From Manihot esculenta (Eukaryota > Streptophyta > Magnoliopsida > Malpighiales > Euphorbiaceae): DNA of 64,000 nucleotides. Below, piece by piece: positions 12,662 through 21,534 of this stretch. Within the stretch, counting starts at the first letter, position 1. Each line of letters starts with the position of its first letter. Under the pieces are notes generated by a model. The model was not told the DNA's origin, searched no databases, and saw only the letters and a program-made list of their open reading frames with translations. The stretch spans positions 26,651,526 to 26,715,525 of the forward strand of contig NC_035162.2 in the NCBI RefSeq assembly GCF_001659605.2, in the 5' to 3' direction. A program made the position numbers and the translations under genes.

Positions 12662-12976
12662 CTAAACAAATCCCGAGGCCTGGGTGCCTCCTTGGGACTC
12701 TCCCATACCTTCTTCTGACATGCTAACTCCTAGACTGCCATCCCTCCTTTGCTCTACATCCATATCATCCCCCATGTCCTCTGACATTCCTCCCTGAACT
12801 GTTCCCCTCACTGATCTACTTCTACCTAGATCCAAAGACCTTCTAGGGTCTCTTACTGCTCTTTCTCTGCTAGACCTATTTGACATTGCTCTGGGCAATG
12901 CAAGAGGACGGGCGCTCGTGCCCTCATCCTCAAGTGGTACTCCAGTCAATCTTGCTGATCGACGAGTTCTTCTCAT
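12662..12976 (-). pseudogene. Tekay gag N-terminus
   Basis: Begins at the ATG at 12974-12976 (MRRTRRSARLTG) and ends at TAG 12662-12664. The corresponding codon in the copy at 44535 is CAG, so this is a C-to-T nonsense change in gag. The same basic N-terminus opens gag of the young element at 20035 (MRGTRRSARLTG), which supports this start. An in-frame upstream ATG (13043-13045) exists, but the stretch between is hydrophobic leader sequence and a likely splice acceptor lies between the two. Confidence 0.85.
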
Positions 12977-12984
12977 CCTGTTTT

Positions 12985-12996
12985 CTGAAAAATAGT
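12985..12996 (-). promoter_or_regulatory. candidate 3' splice site before gag
   Basis: The minus strand reads TACTATTTTTCAG, a pyrimidine-rich acceptor, eight bases before the gag ATG. The young element has TGCTTTTTCAG seven bases before its gag ATG (20027/20035). Together with the conserved CTTCAAGAGGTAAG in the LTR this suggests a 5' leader intron. Confidence 0.5.
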
Positions 12997-13224
12997 ACAC
13001 ATCACACAAAAACATTAGCATCATATGGTTCATGTGAGCACACATGAACCCGCATCACATACATCACATATCATTAATGCACATGCATATAATCATGGCA
13101 TTTCACATCATCATGCAAGACAGGACTCCACATCCTATCCTAGTGGACATGATCTTCCTATTGTGCTTGAACTTCTATAACCTCTATGAGCCCGACACTC
13201 TAGGTCCGACCATATGAACCTAGG

Positions 13225-13236
13225 GCTCTGATACCA
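13225..13236 (-). other. Tekay primer binding site
   Basis: The minus strand has TGGTATCAGAGC, complementary to the 3' end of initiator tRNA-Met. It lies three bases inside the 5' LTR (LTR edge 13240). Between here and gag is a leader of about 250 bases with no other recognisable feature. Confidence 0.9.
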
Positions 13237-13239
13237 TTC

Positions 13240-15369
13240 TATAACGACCCGAAAATCGGACCGCTACCGGCGCTAGGATCCAGATCGGCTTAAGGCCGCC
13301 GGGACCCGTAGCAAGCCTAACATACATCCTGTGAACCTGTTTAATCCCATACATGATCAACAACATACATAAAAATTTATAACTTTTCTTTCATACATTC
13401 TCTCATACACCAAACTCAACCTGTGCATGCACTGAACATAAACATAACCATAAACATTGACCCCTCTTTGGGATCTCATCAATGCCCCAATGGGTGACAT
13501 AACATGCGTTGAGTTGGTTTACATATACATCATAAAACGTCTAAGATCATGTATTAAAAGGGATAACAATACTCTATGGTCAAGCACACCTCTAACATCC
13601 ATGAACATCTTTACATTACATATCTATACCGTACTTATACATGACTCTACTAAACATAACATCTCAACATTATTCATGTCTACACTATCTATTACATAAC
13701 CAAGACTTCATTACTCTTGCTGACCTCCTGGTCTACCCTGTACCTGCAAACTTGGGGATTAAGGGAGAGGGGTGAGCTATAAAGCCCAGTGAGCAGAATA
13801 ATAAAACATTTAAAACATATGATAACATGGAATGCATCACATCACAGCTAATCACATCAAGGATGAATTTGTCACCAATAGTCCTCTACATGGTCCAACT
13901 GTGCCAGGGGCGTAGAATGGGCCTCACTGGTCTTTCTCTCACATAACATAACATAACATAACATTCCGACTGTGCCAGGGGCGTAGAATAGGCCTCACTG
14001 GTCTTTCTCTTACATGGTGCCAGGGGCGTAGAATGGGCCTCACCGGTGTTTCGTACTGTATCATCATCATATCATAACATACGAGGACTAAAGGATCATT
14101 CAACATTCATCCACATCATCAACATATTATGCAATGCAACATATTCGTGAGTTCTAATGCAAACACCCTATTATATCTCATGGCATTCATGATGCGTGAA
14201 TCATGCTAAAACTGATTTATTTACTTTAAAGCATAAAGAGTCATTCCACTCACCTCTGGCTAGCTTTGACAGACACGAAAACAGCTGAACTCACTGCTGA
14301 GGTCCTCGGTTCCTCGGGTCCGAACCTACACAGGTGGACTCAAATGAGGGACCAAATATACATGAACATGACTCTGGGATACTCCCCAAAAACCCCCTAA
14401 AAACACCTCAAAACATTCATGGAATACATGCAAAGGAAGGCTGAACAGGGCACTTTCGGCGGCAGGTTCGGCGGCCAAAAGTCCCTCCAGAGCCGAAAGT
14501 CAGGCAGGTTCGGCGGCACCTTCGGCGGCCAAAACTCCCAGACAGAGATGAAACTCATGCATGTTCGGCGGCACTTTCGGCGGCTGAAAATGCCCTCCAA
14601 AGACGAAAGTCCTCTTTCTGGGGTAGGCTTCGGCAGCCGAAGGCTGCTTCCACAAGCGGGTTCGGAAGCCGAACCTGAGTTTCTCCAAAGTGGCAGAAAC
14701 TCAGCTCCAACATGCACAAACGCCTCCCAAACCTTTCAAACATGCATAAACCTATTCTACAACACTCCCAAACATACACCATCAAGCATACAAGCTCATA
14801 GGGGTCTCAAACTAGCCTAAACCCCAACTACAACACATCAAACATACCCACATTGCTCAAAAACACATATTAAACCCATAAACTCAAAACAACCTAAACA
14901 TGCATTTCTACTTCAAGAAACAACTTATAACTTGTTTAAAACATAAAGTGAGCTCAAGATCGGCCCTTACCTCTTGAAGATCTAGAGGAAAACGACCCTA
15001 GCTCGGAGATGGGAGAGATTTGAGTTTCTTGAACCTCAAAGCTCCAAAACTTGCTTTATACTTGAAAATCTTCAAAACAAAGTGAAAACTAGTGAAAATC
15101 GTGAAAGATTTGAAGGAAGAAACTCAAGATCGGTGAGGGACGGCGGAGAGCTCACCTTGGCCGAAAGTGGGGAGAAAAACTCGCCCGTTTTCGGCTAAGG
15201 GACCCCTTTATAGGTGGCTGGCCAGGCCACACTCGGGAGCCGAACATGCCTCCGCATGCATGCCATGTTCGGAGGCCAAACTTTAGGTTCAGCGGCCGAA
15301 CCTGGACTTCCCTCACTTATGCTTTCGGGGGCCTAAAGCACTCCCGAAGTGCATGCATGTTCGGCGGCC
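13240..15369 (-). repeat. Tekay level-2 5' LTR, main part (rest 32323-32522)
   Basis: Matches 5667-7897 throughout. Its outer 200 bp lie at 32323-32522, beyond the Athila insertion. It carries three copies of the GGGGCGTAGAATGGGCC-type unit (about 13910-14045) where the 3' LTR has two, and lacks part of one palindrome cluster. The first two bases are TA instead of TG. Multiple further substitutions place this insertion well before the Athila insertion. Confidence 0.92.
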
Positions 15370-15978
15370 TGATCAAGCATAAATTAGCCACATTTTTATT
15401 ATCTTTTTTATTGCTTATTTACACATTTTTTAGCTTAATTTATGGTTTTTATCTTGTTTTTACAGAAAAGGAAGAAATTGGAGAATTGGAGAAAAAGTGC
15501 AGAAAGTTGACAGAAAAGTGATCGGGTCAGTGATTTGCCCAGTGATTTGCCCACTGCTTGCCCAAATTAGGCTGAAGCAGAAACCTGAAGGCAACAGGCA
15601 GAAGTGATAAGGTCAGTGATTTGCCCAGGACACTCGAAGACACTGGCCAAATCACTCGCAGAAGACAGAGAGAACTGACTCGCAGAAACGTGATCGGGTC
15701 TGTGATTTGCCCAATCACTTGAAGAAACTGGTCAAATCACCGGGCAAATCACTTTCACAACAGAAACTGACAGCAGAGCGGGAATTTGGGCAGAAAACAG
15801 AAATCTGAATTTTCAGAAGTCCAAATCCAACTCAATCACTATCAATACAAATCCAAGAGCCACGAAAAGAACTTCTCATCCAAGGAATTCCAATTGCAAT
15901 TAAATTCAACATCAAAAGAGGAGTCAAACACCAAATCAAAAAGGGATTTTGAAACCCTAGATGGATGGAAATCTGCAG

Positions 15979-15988
15979 CTATAAAAGG
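15979..15988 (+). promoter_or_regulatory. Athila LTR TATA box
   Basis: CTATAAAAGG, a close match to the plant TATA consensus. The same motif is in the 3' LTR (31419-31428), and ACTATAAAAA lies at the equivalent place in the second Athila lineage (44311-44320, 54170-54179). Transcription should start about 30 bases downstream. Confidence 0.7.
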
Positions 15989-16099
15989 AGAGCCTCCAAA
16001 CCAGCAAGGCATCATCTTGGATCAGCAACTCACTCGCCAGAAACTCTCCAGCATCTTCCTTTTTCTTTTCTTTTCCATCTTTTGTGTATTTAGTCCACC

Positions 16100-16111
16100 A
16101 TGAGTGGCTAA
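16100..16111 (+). other. conserved minimal upstream ORF (Met-Ser-Gly-stop)
   Basis: CCACC-ATG-AGT-GGC-TAA, about 110 bases after the TATA box, in a good initiation context. It recurs in the 3' LTR (31540-31551) and, with TGA as stop, in the otherwise diverged second Athila LTRs (44437-44448 and the same place near 54297). Such a short frame could restrain or redirect translation of the long leader. Function is inferred only from conservation. Confidence 0.55.
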
Positions 16112-16443
16112 TTTCCTTATTTTCTAGTTGAAGTTGAGAATATTCAGATTTATGATGAATTGGGAGGTTTAATACTCCATTGTTGAACTCTTGTTTGTTT
16201 CAATATTTATGCAATATGATCTTTTCTATAAATATTACTTTGCTTTTAGAATCAATAAGGGCCCATTGCTTTTAATTTGCTTAAGTAATATTGTTTGAAT
16301 GATTTAGTCCGTAATTGCTTAGGTTGTTCAAATACACATTTAATCAGGTTGCATAATCTAAACTTGACCACGCGGTTGGCAAGAATAGAATTGGATTTCT
16401 CTAAGTCTTAATGCAATCAACAGTTGTTCGATGCTATAATGCC

Positions 16444-16460
16444 CCAAGGACGTTCCTTGG
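16444..16460 (+). other. conserved LTR hairpin
   Basis: CCAAGGA-CGT-TCCTTGG, a 7-bp perfect stem with a 3-base loop, followed by GCAACTTGTTGATTAGTG. The identical stem-loop and the following bases are found in the diverged Athila LTR at 54665-54681. It lies downstream of the predicted transcription start, so it is in the RNA. Confidence 0.6.
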
Positions 16461-16873
16461 CAACTTGTTGATTAGTGTTTGATTAACGAACGTTTCCTAA
16501 TCAAACTAGAACTAAGGAGGAATTTGGATTGTGAGAAGCGTCTTCCACAACCAAAACTAATTTATTGAAATCAAATAGGAGTCTTTAATAATCAATGATC
16601 AATTCTGAACAAACTGAATTAGACTCATACTTCAGCTAGAATCTCTTTCTCACTGAAATTCCTTTTCAATTAAATTATTGTTCTCTTTTGCTTTTAGATT
16701 TTAACTCATCAAAACAAACCCCCCTCTTTTACTTATTTGTTATTACTTGCCTTAGTCATTATTAGGAAGATCTTTAGTGTCAATTCCCTGTGGTTCGACC
16801 CTATTGCCACTATCTGCAAATTTATTTGTTGATTGATAATAGGTTTATTTTTGACGGCTTCGACAATCGCCTA

Positions 16874-16893
16874 TGGCGCCGTTGCCGGGGACT
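16874..16893 (+). other. Athila primer binding site
   Basis: TGGCGCCGTTGCCGGGGACT directly follows the LTR. TGGCGCCGTTGCCGGGG is the primer site form familiar from Athila/Tat gypsy elements. The same sequence is at 55139 in the second Athila element. Confidence 0.88.
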
Positions 16894-16920
16894 TGATTTA
16901 AATTAACGTATTTTCCCTTT

Positions 16921-17486
16921 ATGACCAGGTCTGGCCGTAAAGACACTCTTCTTTACGACCCTGAGATTGAGAAAACCGCCAAGCACTTAAGGAAGCAAGC
17001 AAATTTGAGGAACCAAGCCTCAAAAGCATCTTCATCAGCAACACCATCTCACAGAACGGTTACTGCACCTACTGATTTTTCTGCACCAGCTGAAGCACTT
17101 GCTGTCACATCTGCCCCTGCTGCAGAATTTTGCACCAGCAGACATACCTGCTGTCACGCCAAACACTGCTGCGTTTGAACCAGATACCCGAATCCGGGTT
17201 ACTGCAGAAATTCCTGAAATGGCAGAACAACCTGCTGCTGAAGCTGAAAATCAAGCTAGAAACTTGCCTGTCCAAGCTCCACAACAAAGGGAGAGAACCC
17301 TCGGAGAGCTAGCTATGCCAGCTGAAGGCCATGCACCACTATGCATAACTTATCCTGAACTGACAGCACCTTTTGAGTTAAAGACATGTCTGATTCATCT
17401 CCTTCCTAAATTCAGAGGCCTAGAAAATGAAGATCCTCACAAGCATTTAAAGGCATTCCACGTTGTGTGCTCAACCATGAGACCCC
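16921..17486 (+). pseudogene. Athila gag, N-terminal part
   Basis: Starts at ATG 16921 (MTRSGRKDTLLYDPEIE). The first frame runs to 17178, but the gag-like sequence continues in another frame from about 17100 (PELTAPFELK, FRGLENEDPHKHLKAF), so there is a frameshift between about 17100 and 17178. The FELK...FRG.E.EDPH.HL pattern is the usual lead-in to the Athila gag core. The gene is cut at 17491 by the young Tekay element and resumes at 26119; the reading frame on both sides of that break is compatible. Confidence 0.87.
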
Positions 17487-17800
17487 AAGGCTGTAATACC
17501 CGGCTAGATTCAGACATCGGAATTCCTACCGTCCGGGGGAGTTCGAGGATGTCAGAGGTCTCTGGACGGGTAAGAGAAAGTTTTCTAAAATCTTTTCAAG
17601 TGTTTTAAAGGTTTAGCGTAGAAAAGGATTGAGTTTTGAAGAGATATGGCCAAGGAGGCATTTTGCCATGTTCGGCCCCCTAAGGTTAAGTTCGGCCGCC
17701 TAAAGTTCCCTAGTTTCGGCCCCCGAAGGTTAAGTTCAGCCGCCGAAGGTTGCATAGTTTTGCATGCGATTCGGCAGCCGAACCTGAGGCGGTTGCTCAT

Positions 17801-17808
17801 CTATAAGG
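17801..17808 (+). promoter_or_regulatory. Tekay LTR TATA box
   Basis: CTATAAGG between the first palindrome cluster and the predicted leader. The equivalent in the LTR at 39456 is CTATAAAAGG (39791-39800), which supports the assignment. Predicted transcript start is about 17830-17840. Confidence 0.6.
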
Positions 17809-18034
17809 GCACCGAGTGGCAGAAAAAGGAGGAGGTTTCTTCTCTCCTTCTGACCTAGGTGAGGTCTTGATCTCCTTAAAGTATTTTCATGGTTTTACTT
17901 CAAATCTTTCACGGTTTTAATGAGTTTTACCCTTGTTTTGAAGAGTTGTGAGCTTGAAACAAGGTTTTGGAGTTTGAAGCTTTTGAAGCTTGGTTTCTCC
18001 ATATCTTTGAGTTTGGATCATCTCAGCCTTTGTT

Positions 18035-18049
18035 CTTCAAGAGGTAAGT
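18035..18049 (+). promoter_or_regulatory. candidate 5' splice site in Tekay leader
   Basis: TTCTTCAAGAG|GTAAGT, a near-consensus donor about 210 bases after the predicted start. CTTCAAGAG|GTAAG, or a one-base variant, is present in every Tekay LTR here: minus strand near 7395, 14965, 33775 and 57105; plus strand at 40032, 49893, 24402 and 58930. Confidence 0.5.
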
Positions 18050-19763
18050 GTTGATCCATGGTTCTTATGATGTTTTTATGAGTTTTGTAAAGGGAAAAGG
18101 GAGCTAGGCATGAGTTTGCATGAGATGTGCATCATAGGGTTTATGAATCCTTTATGTTTGATGTGTGTCTTGTGAGCTTGTTGTTGGAGTTTAAAGTTAT
18201 TTGAAGCTCCCTTAGGCTTGTTGAAGTGTTTATGCATGTTTTAGAAGGGTTAAATGCATGTGTTGAGGTCTGAACAGGTGATGGAGGGACTGGCAGGCGT
18301 CCTTGTGCACGAAACTGAGTTCTGGCTAAACTCAGGTTCGGCCCCCGAAAGTCCAAGTTAGGCCGCCGAACATGCCTGACTTTCGTCTCTGGAGGAGACA
18401 TTCGGCCGCCGAAGGTGCTGCCGAAGGTGCCCTGTCCAGCCTTCCTTTGCTTGTTTTGCATGCATGTTTTGTGATGTTTTAGAGGGTTTTTGGAGAGATG
18501 TTCATAGTTATGTTAGAGTATGTTTGGTACCTCATTTAAGTCCATATGTGTAGGATTGGACCGAGGAACCGAGGAGGCTCCAGAGTTAGAGTTGGCCCAG
18601 AGTTAGCCAGCATTGGCTAGAGGTGAGTGGAACTAAACTTCATATTTTACTTGAGAAATGACACGATTCTAGCATGATCCATGCATCATAAACTGCCATG
18701 TTATGTATTAGGTTGTATTGCATTAGACTTCACGACGATGATACATTGCATATACGTTGTTGTTTATGTGGATGAATGTTGGATGATCCTTAGCCCTTGA
18801 CAGAGAGCAGATACAGATTTATGGCATGAGATAGCCATACCAGGTCGCCCCTGGATAGTCCAGGTCGCTCCTGGTACTATGAGTGAGACAGCTGGGCTGT
18901 CAAATCAGAGTTAAGTGTAGACCAGGTGAGACCTCGTCTCCTTGGCACAGTTAGTCATGTTATGATATCAGAGAGATAAGTGTAGACCAGGTGATGACAT
19001 CGTCTCCTTGGCACAGTTGGATTATAACATGTAGTTGAGGGCTATTGGTGACAAATTCATCCTTGAGATGATATGTTTGTGATGTGATGCATTTCATGAA
19101 AGCATGTAATGAATGAACTGTTTTTATTGTTCCTCCTCACTGGGCTGTAGTAGCTCATCCCACTCCCTTAACCCCAGTTTTGCAGGTTCTGAGATAGCTA
19201 TGGGAAGTTAAAGTCAGCAAGAGTACAGAGGGAAGATATGCATGAATGTATGGTTGTAATAAAGTAGTGGACATGATGTAACTCAAAGATTAGTGGTAAT
19301 GTAATGTGTATAGATATGTACTGTCGTATACTGGATAGACTTGTGCTTTTCCTAGTATCATTGCTATAGTGTGATGTATGATTAATCCCTTGTACATGAA
19401 TCCTGTATTACGTTTCTTGATGAGAAATGTGTGAGTTAGGCTTAATGTATGGCTTTGATGTGATACCAGTGGATTGTGTTACAGCGTAAAAGGGTTTAAA
19501 TCCCTTGATCCACAGCAGATAGTAGTCCCTGGTATAGGCCCTAAGGGCCATTTCAGATTGATATATCTGAGTAGCAGTAGTTAAGCCTACAGAGTTTTAC
19601 AGGATTGGTGAGTATCTTTGTATCATGTATGGGATTTATCAGGTACACAGAGAGTATAGTCGGCTTGCTACGGGTCCCGGCGGCCTTAAGCCGATCTGGA
19701 TCCTAGTGCCAGTGATGGTTCGGGCCGTTACAGAGGGGTACCGGTTTCCGGGTCGTTACAGAT

Positions 19764-19775
19764 TGGTATCAGAGC
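19764..19775 (+). other. Tekay primer binding site
   Basis: TGGTATCAGAGC, complementary to initiator tRNA-Met, three bases inside the 5' LTR. It lies within the proposed leader intron. The leader 19776-20034 shows nothing else recognisable besides the acceptor. Confidence 0.9.
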
Positions 19776-20011
19776 ATAGGGCCTCAAGAGTACGGTGTGT
19801 TGGGATATCCCACATCGGAAAGAGGTGTTGTCTTGTATAGGAAGGAAAGCACAATAAGTTAAAATCATGTCCACTAGGATAGGATGTGGAGTCCTGTCTT
19901 GCATGCTGATGTGAAATGCCATGATGCGTTGCATGTGCATTATTGATATGTTTGATATGTGTTAAGGATTCATGTGTTTTCACATGGATCATTTGATGAT
20001 ATTGTGTGTGC

Positions 20012-20027
20012 TGTTGTGCTTTTTCAG
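20012..20027 (+). promoter_or_regulatory. candidate 3' splice site before gag
   Basis: GTTGTGCTTTTTCAG immediately precedes AGGCAGG-ATG. With the donor at 18044 it would define an intron of about 1.98 kb that removes most of the LTR leader and the primer site from the gag message. Confidence 0.5.
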
Positions 20028-20034
20028 AGGCAGG

Positions 20035-21534
20035 ATGAGAGGAACTCGTCGATCTGCTAGATTGACAGGAGCTCCGCCGGAGGATGAGGACATGGATGCT
20101 CATCTCCCCGTTCGGCAAAGGACAACATCAGATAGTTTAAGCAGAGAAGGTACATCAAGGGACCCTAGAAGGTCTGTTGATGAGAGTAGAAGGGGAGTTG
20201 TCCAGAGTAGTATGTTAGGGTATCGGAGAGAAGGAGAGGAGGATGAGCAGAGTAGAGATGGTAGCTGTGGCAGGAGTAGGTTGGGAGGAGATATGGGTGA
20301 GTCCCAAGGAGGCACTCAGGCCTCGAGGTGTGTTCCACCTCAGTATCCACCCTATCAGTGGGGGGCAGAGTACCCGATGAGAGGTACATCAGAGTTTCCT
20401 AGATATAACCCATATCCCACCTTTATGCCTTATCCTTCCTTTTACCCGTCATATCCACAGTATACCATGTTTCCACCCTTCTTTTGTTACCCAGGGTCAG
20501 TAAACCCTAACCTAGGGCATGTTGCATCTCCTCCACCACCAGGAGAACCAGTAGCCCCAATTGTCCAAACACCCAAGCCTAGTTCACCTGGGGAAAGTAT
20601 GGTGCAGATGACAGCTTATTTGAGGTTGGATGTTCCCAAATTTGAGACTGGTGATGACCCTGTTGAGTATCTTAGAATGGTTAAGCTAATAACCGATGAG
20701 TTGGGAGCTAATGAGAGTAGAGCCATACAGATGGCAGGGGTTACGTTGCAATGTGAGAAGGCAAGGGACTGGTTCACCCAGTATGTGGACCCGAGGGTAG
20801 AAAGCTTATCCTGGGAGCAGTTTGCTACAGAGTTTACAGGATGGGCTTGTCCAGATAGCTTAAGGGAGTGTAAGAAGAGTGATTTTGCGCAGCCAGAGCA
20901 GACAGAAAACATGAGTGTAGAAACTTACCCAGAGACTAGTGATCGTTTTCCTTTGGGTGAAGCTGCTGCAAAGAATAAAAAGAAAGTGAGAGGCCTGAAA
21001 GGGTCAAAGAAAAGAGAGTTCTGGAATAGGGTACAGTTTGGCATGGGTTTTCGCGAGGGTTCGAGTTCTGGTTGGGATAGTTCTAGATGTGTGAGGTGCG
21101 GTAGGAGGCACAAAGGCGTATGTCGGGCTGGGACAACAGCATGTTTCAGGTGCGGACAGGAGGGGCACATGGCACGAGAGTGTCCCATTACGGTCATGTC
21201 AGCACAGTTCCCACAGACATCCTCAGACCATATCATTCCACCAGAAGCTCCAACCAGAGATAGAGAAAGAGAGGTAGTCCCTTCTTCAGGAAGTTCCTTA
21301 AGTGGAAGTCCGTTAGTTCCGGCTCGGATTTTCACCCAGGATCAGCCAGAGACAGACACACCGAACACAGTGGTGCCAGGTAAGCTCACTTTTACGTGTT
21401 CTGATGTGTGTGGTTTTCTGGACAGTAATAGAATATCAGTTGATGTGAGAATAATAAGGTATAATAGAGTTAAATGTTCAGAGATAAAGGTTCAGAGACG
21501 AGTGTTTTGTTGGGAAAGAACTCGAGAGCAATAG
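20035..21534 (+). CDS. gag of non-autonomous Tekay (internally deleted)
   Basis: Open frame of about 499 codons from ATG 20035 (MRGTRRSARLTG). An in-frame ATG at 19972 lies before the likely splice acceptor, so 20035 is preferred. Order: basic/acidic N-terminus, Pro/Tyr-rich segment (about residues 100-175), gag core (LRLDVPKFETGDDPVEYL to WACPDS), then knuckles CVRCGRRHKGVC and [14 protein letters not shown]. Compared with the intact gag at 44581, roughly 80-90 residues are missing after ENMSV, yet the frame is kept through the knuckles. It ends shortly after the CSDV that opens the protease, with no DxGA catalytic motif. Gag would form particles and bind RNA. Whether it still works with the deletion is unknown. 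Confidence 0.8.
   Translation: MRGTRRSARLTGAPPEDEDMDAHLPVRQRTTSDSLSREGTSRDPRRSVDESRRGVVQSSMLGYRREGEEDEQSRDGSCGRSRLGGDMGESQGGTQASRCVPPQYPPYQWGAEYPMRGTSEFPRYNPYPTFMPYPSFYPSYPQYTMFPPFFCYPGSVNPNLGHVASPPPPGEPVAPIVQTPKPSSPGESMVQMTAYLRLDVPKFETGDDPVEYLRMVKLITDELGANESRAIQMAGVTLQCEKARDWFTQYVDPRVESLSWEQFATEFTGWACPDSLRECKKSDFAQPEQTENMSVETYPETSDRFPLGEAAAKNKKKVRGLKGSKKREFWNRVQFGMGFREGSSSGWDSSRCVRCGRRHKGVCRAGTTACFRCGQEGHMARECPITVMSAQFPQTSSDHIIPPEAPTRDREREVVPSSGSSLSGSPLVPARIFTQDQPETDTPNTVVPGKLTFTCSDVCGFLDSNRISVDVRIIRYNRVKCSEIKVQRRVFCWERTREQ

Larger units (their letters stand above)
15370..16873 (+). repeat. Athila 5' LTR
   Basis: Starts TGATCAAGCATAAATTAGCC. The end near 16873 abuts the primer site directly; the 3' LTR ends CCTATCA, so a few terminal bases were lost here. 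It contains repeated GTGATTTGCCCA and its complement (about 15530-15760), a TATA box (15979-15988), a four-codon upstream frame (16100-16111) and a conserved hairpin (16444-16460). Confidence 0.93.
17492..19760 (+). repeat. gag-only Tekay 5' LTR
   Basis: TGTAATACCCGGC...GGGTCGTTACA, 2269 bp. Contains GCCGCC-palindrome clusters (about 17670-17785 and 18335-18430), TATA box (17801), splice-donor motif (18044) and a set of ACCAGGT...CCTGG and GTCTCCTTGGCACAG repeats (18840-19015). Its end carries a doubled CCGTTACAG/TCGTTACA. Differences seen from the 3' LTR: A/G near 17738, A/G near 19545 and T/G near 19676. Confidence 0.95.

Noticed and set aside
13225..13236. TGGTATCAGAGC segments considered as tRNA gene fragments.
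   Set aside because: Only the 12 bases complementary to a tRNA 3' end are present, at LTR edges; they are primer binding sites.
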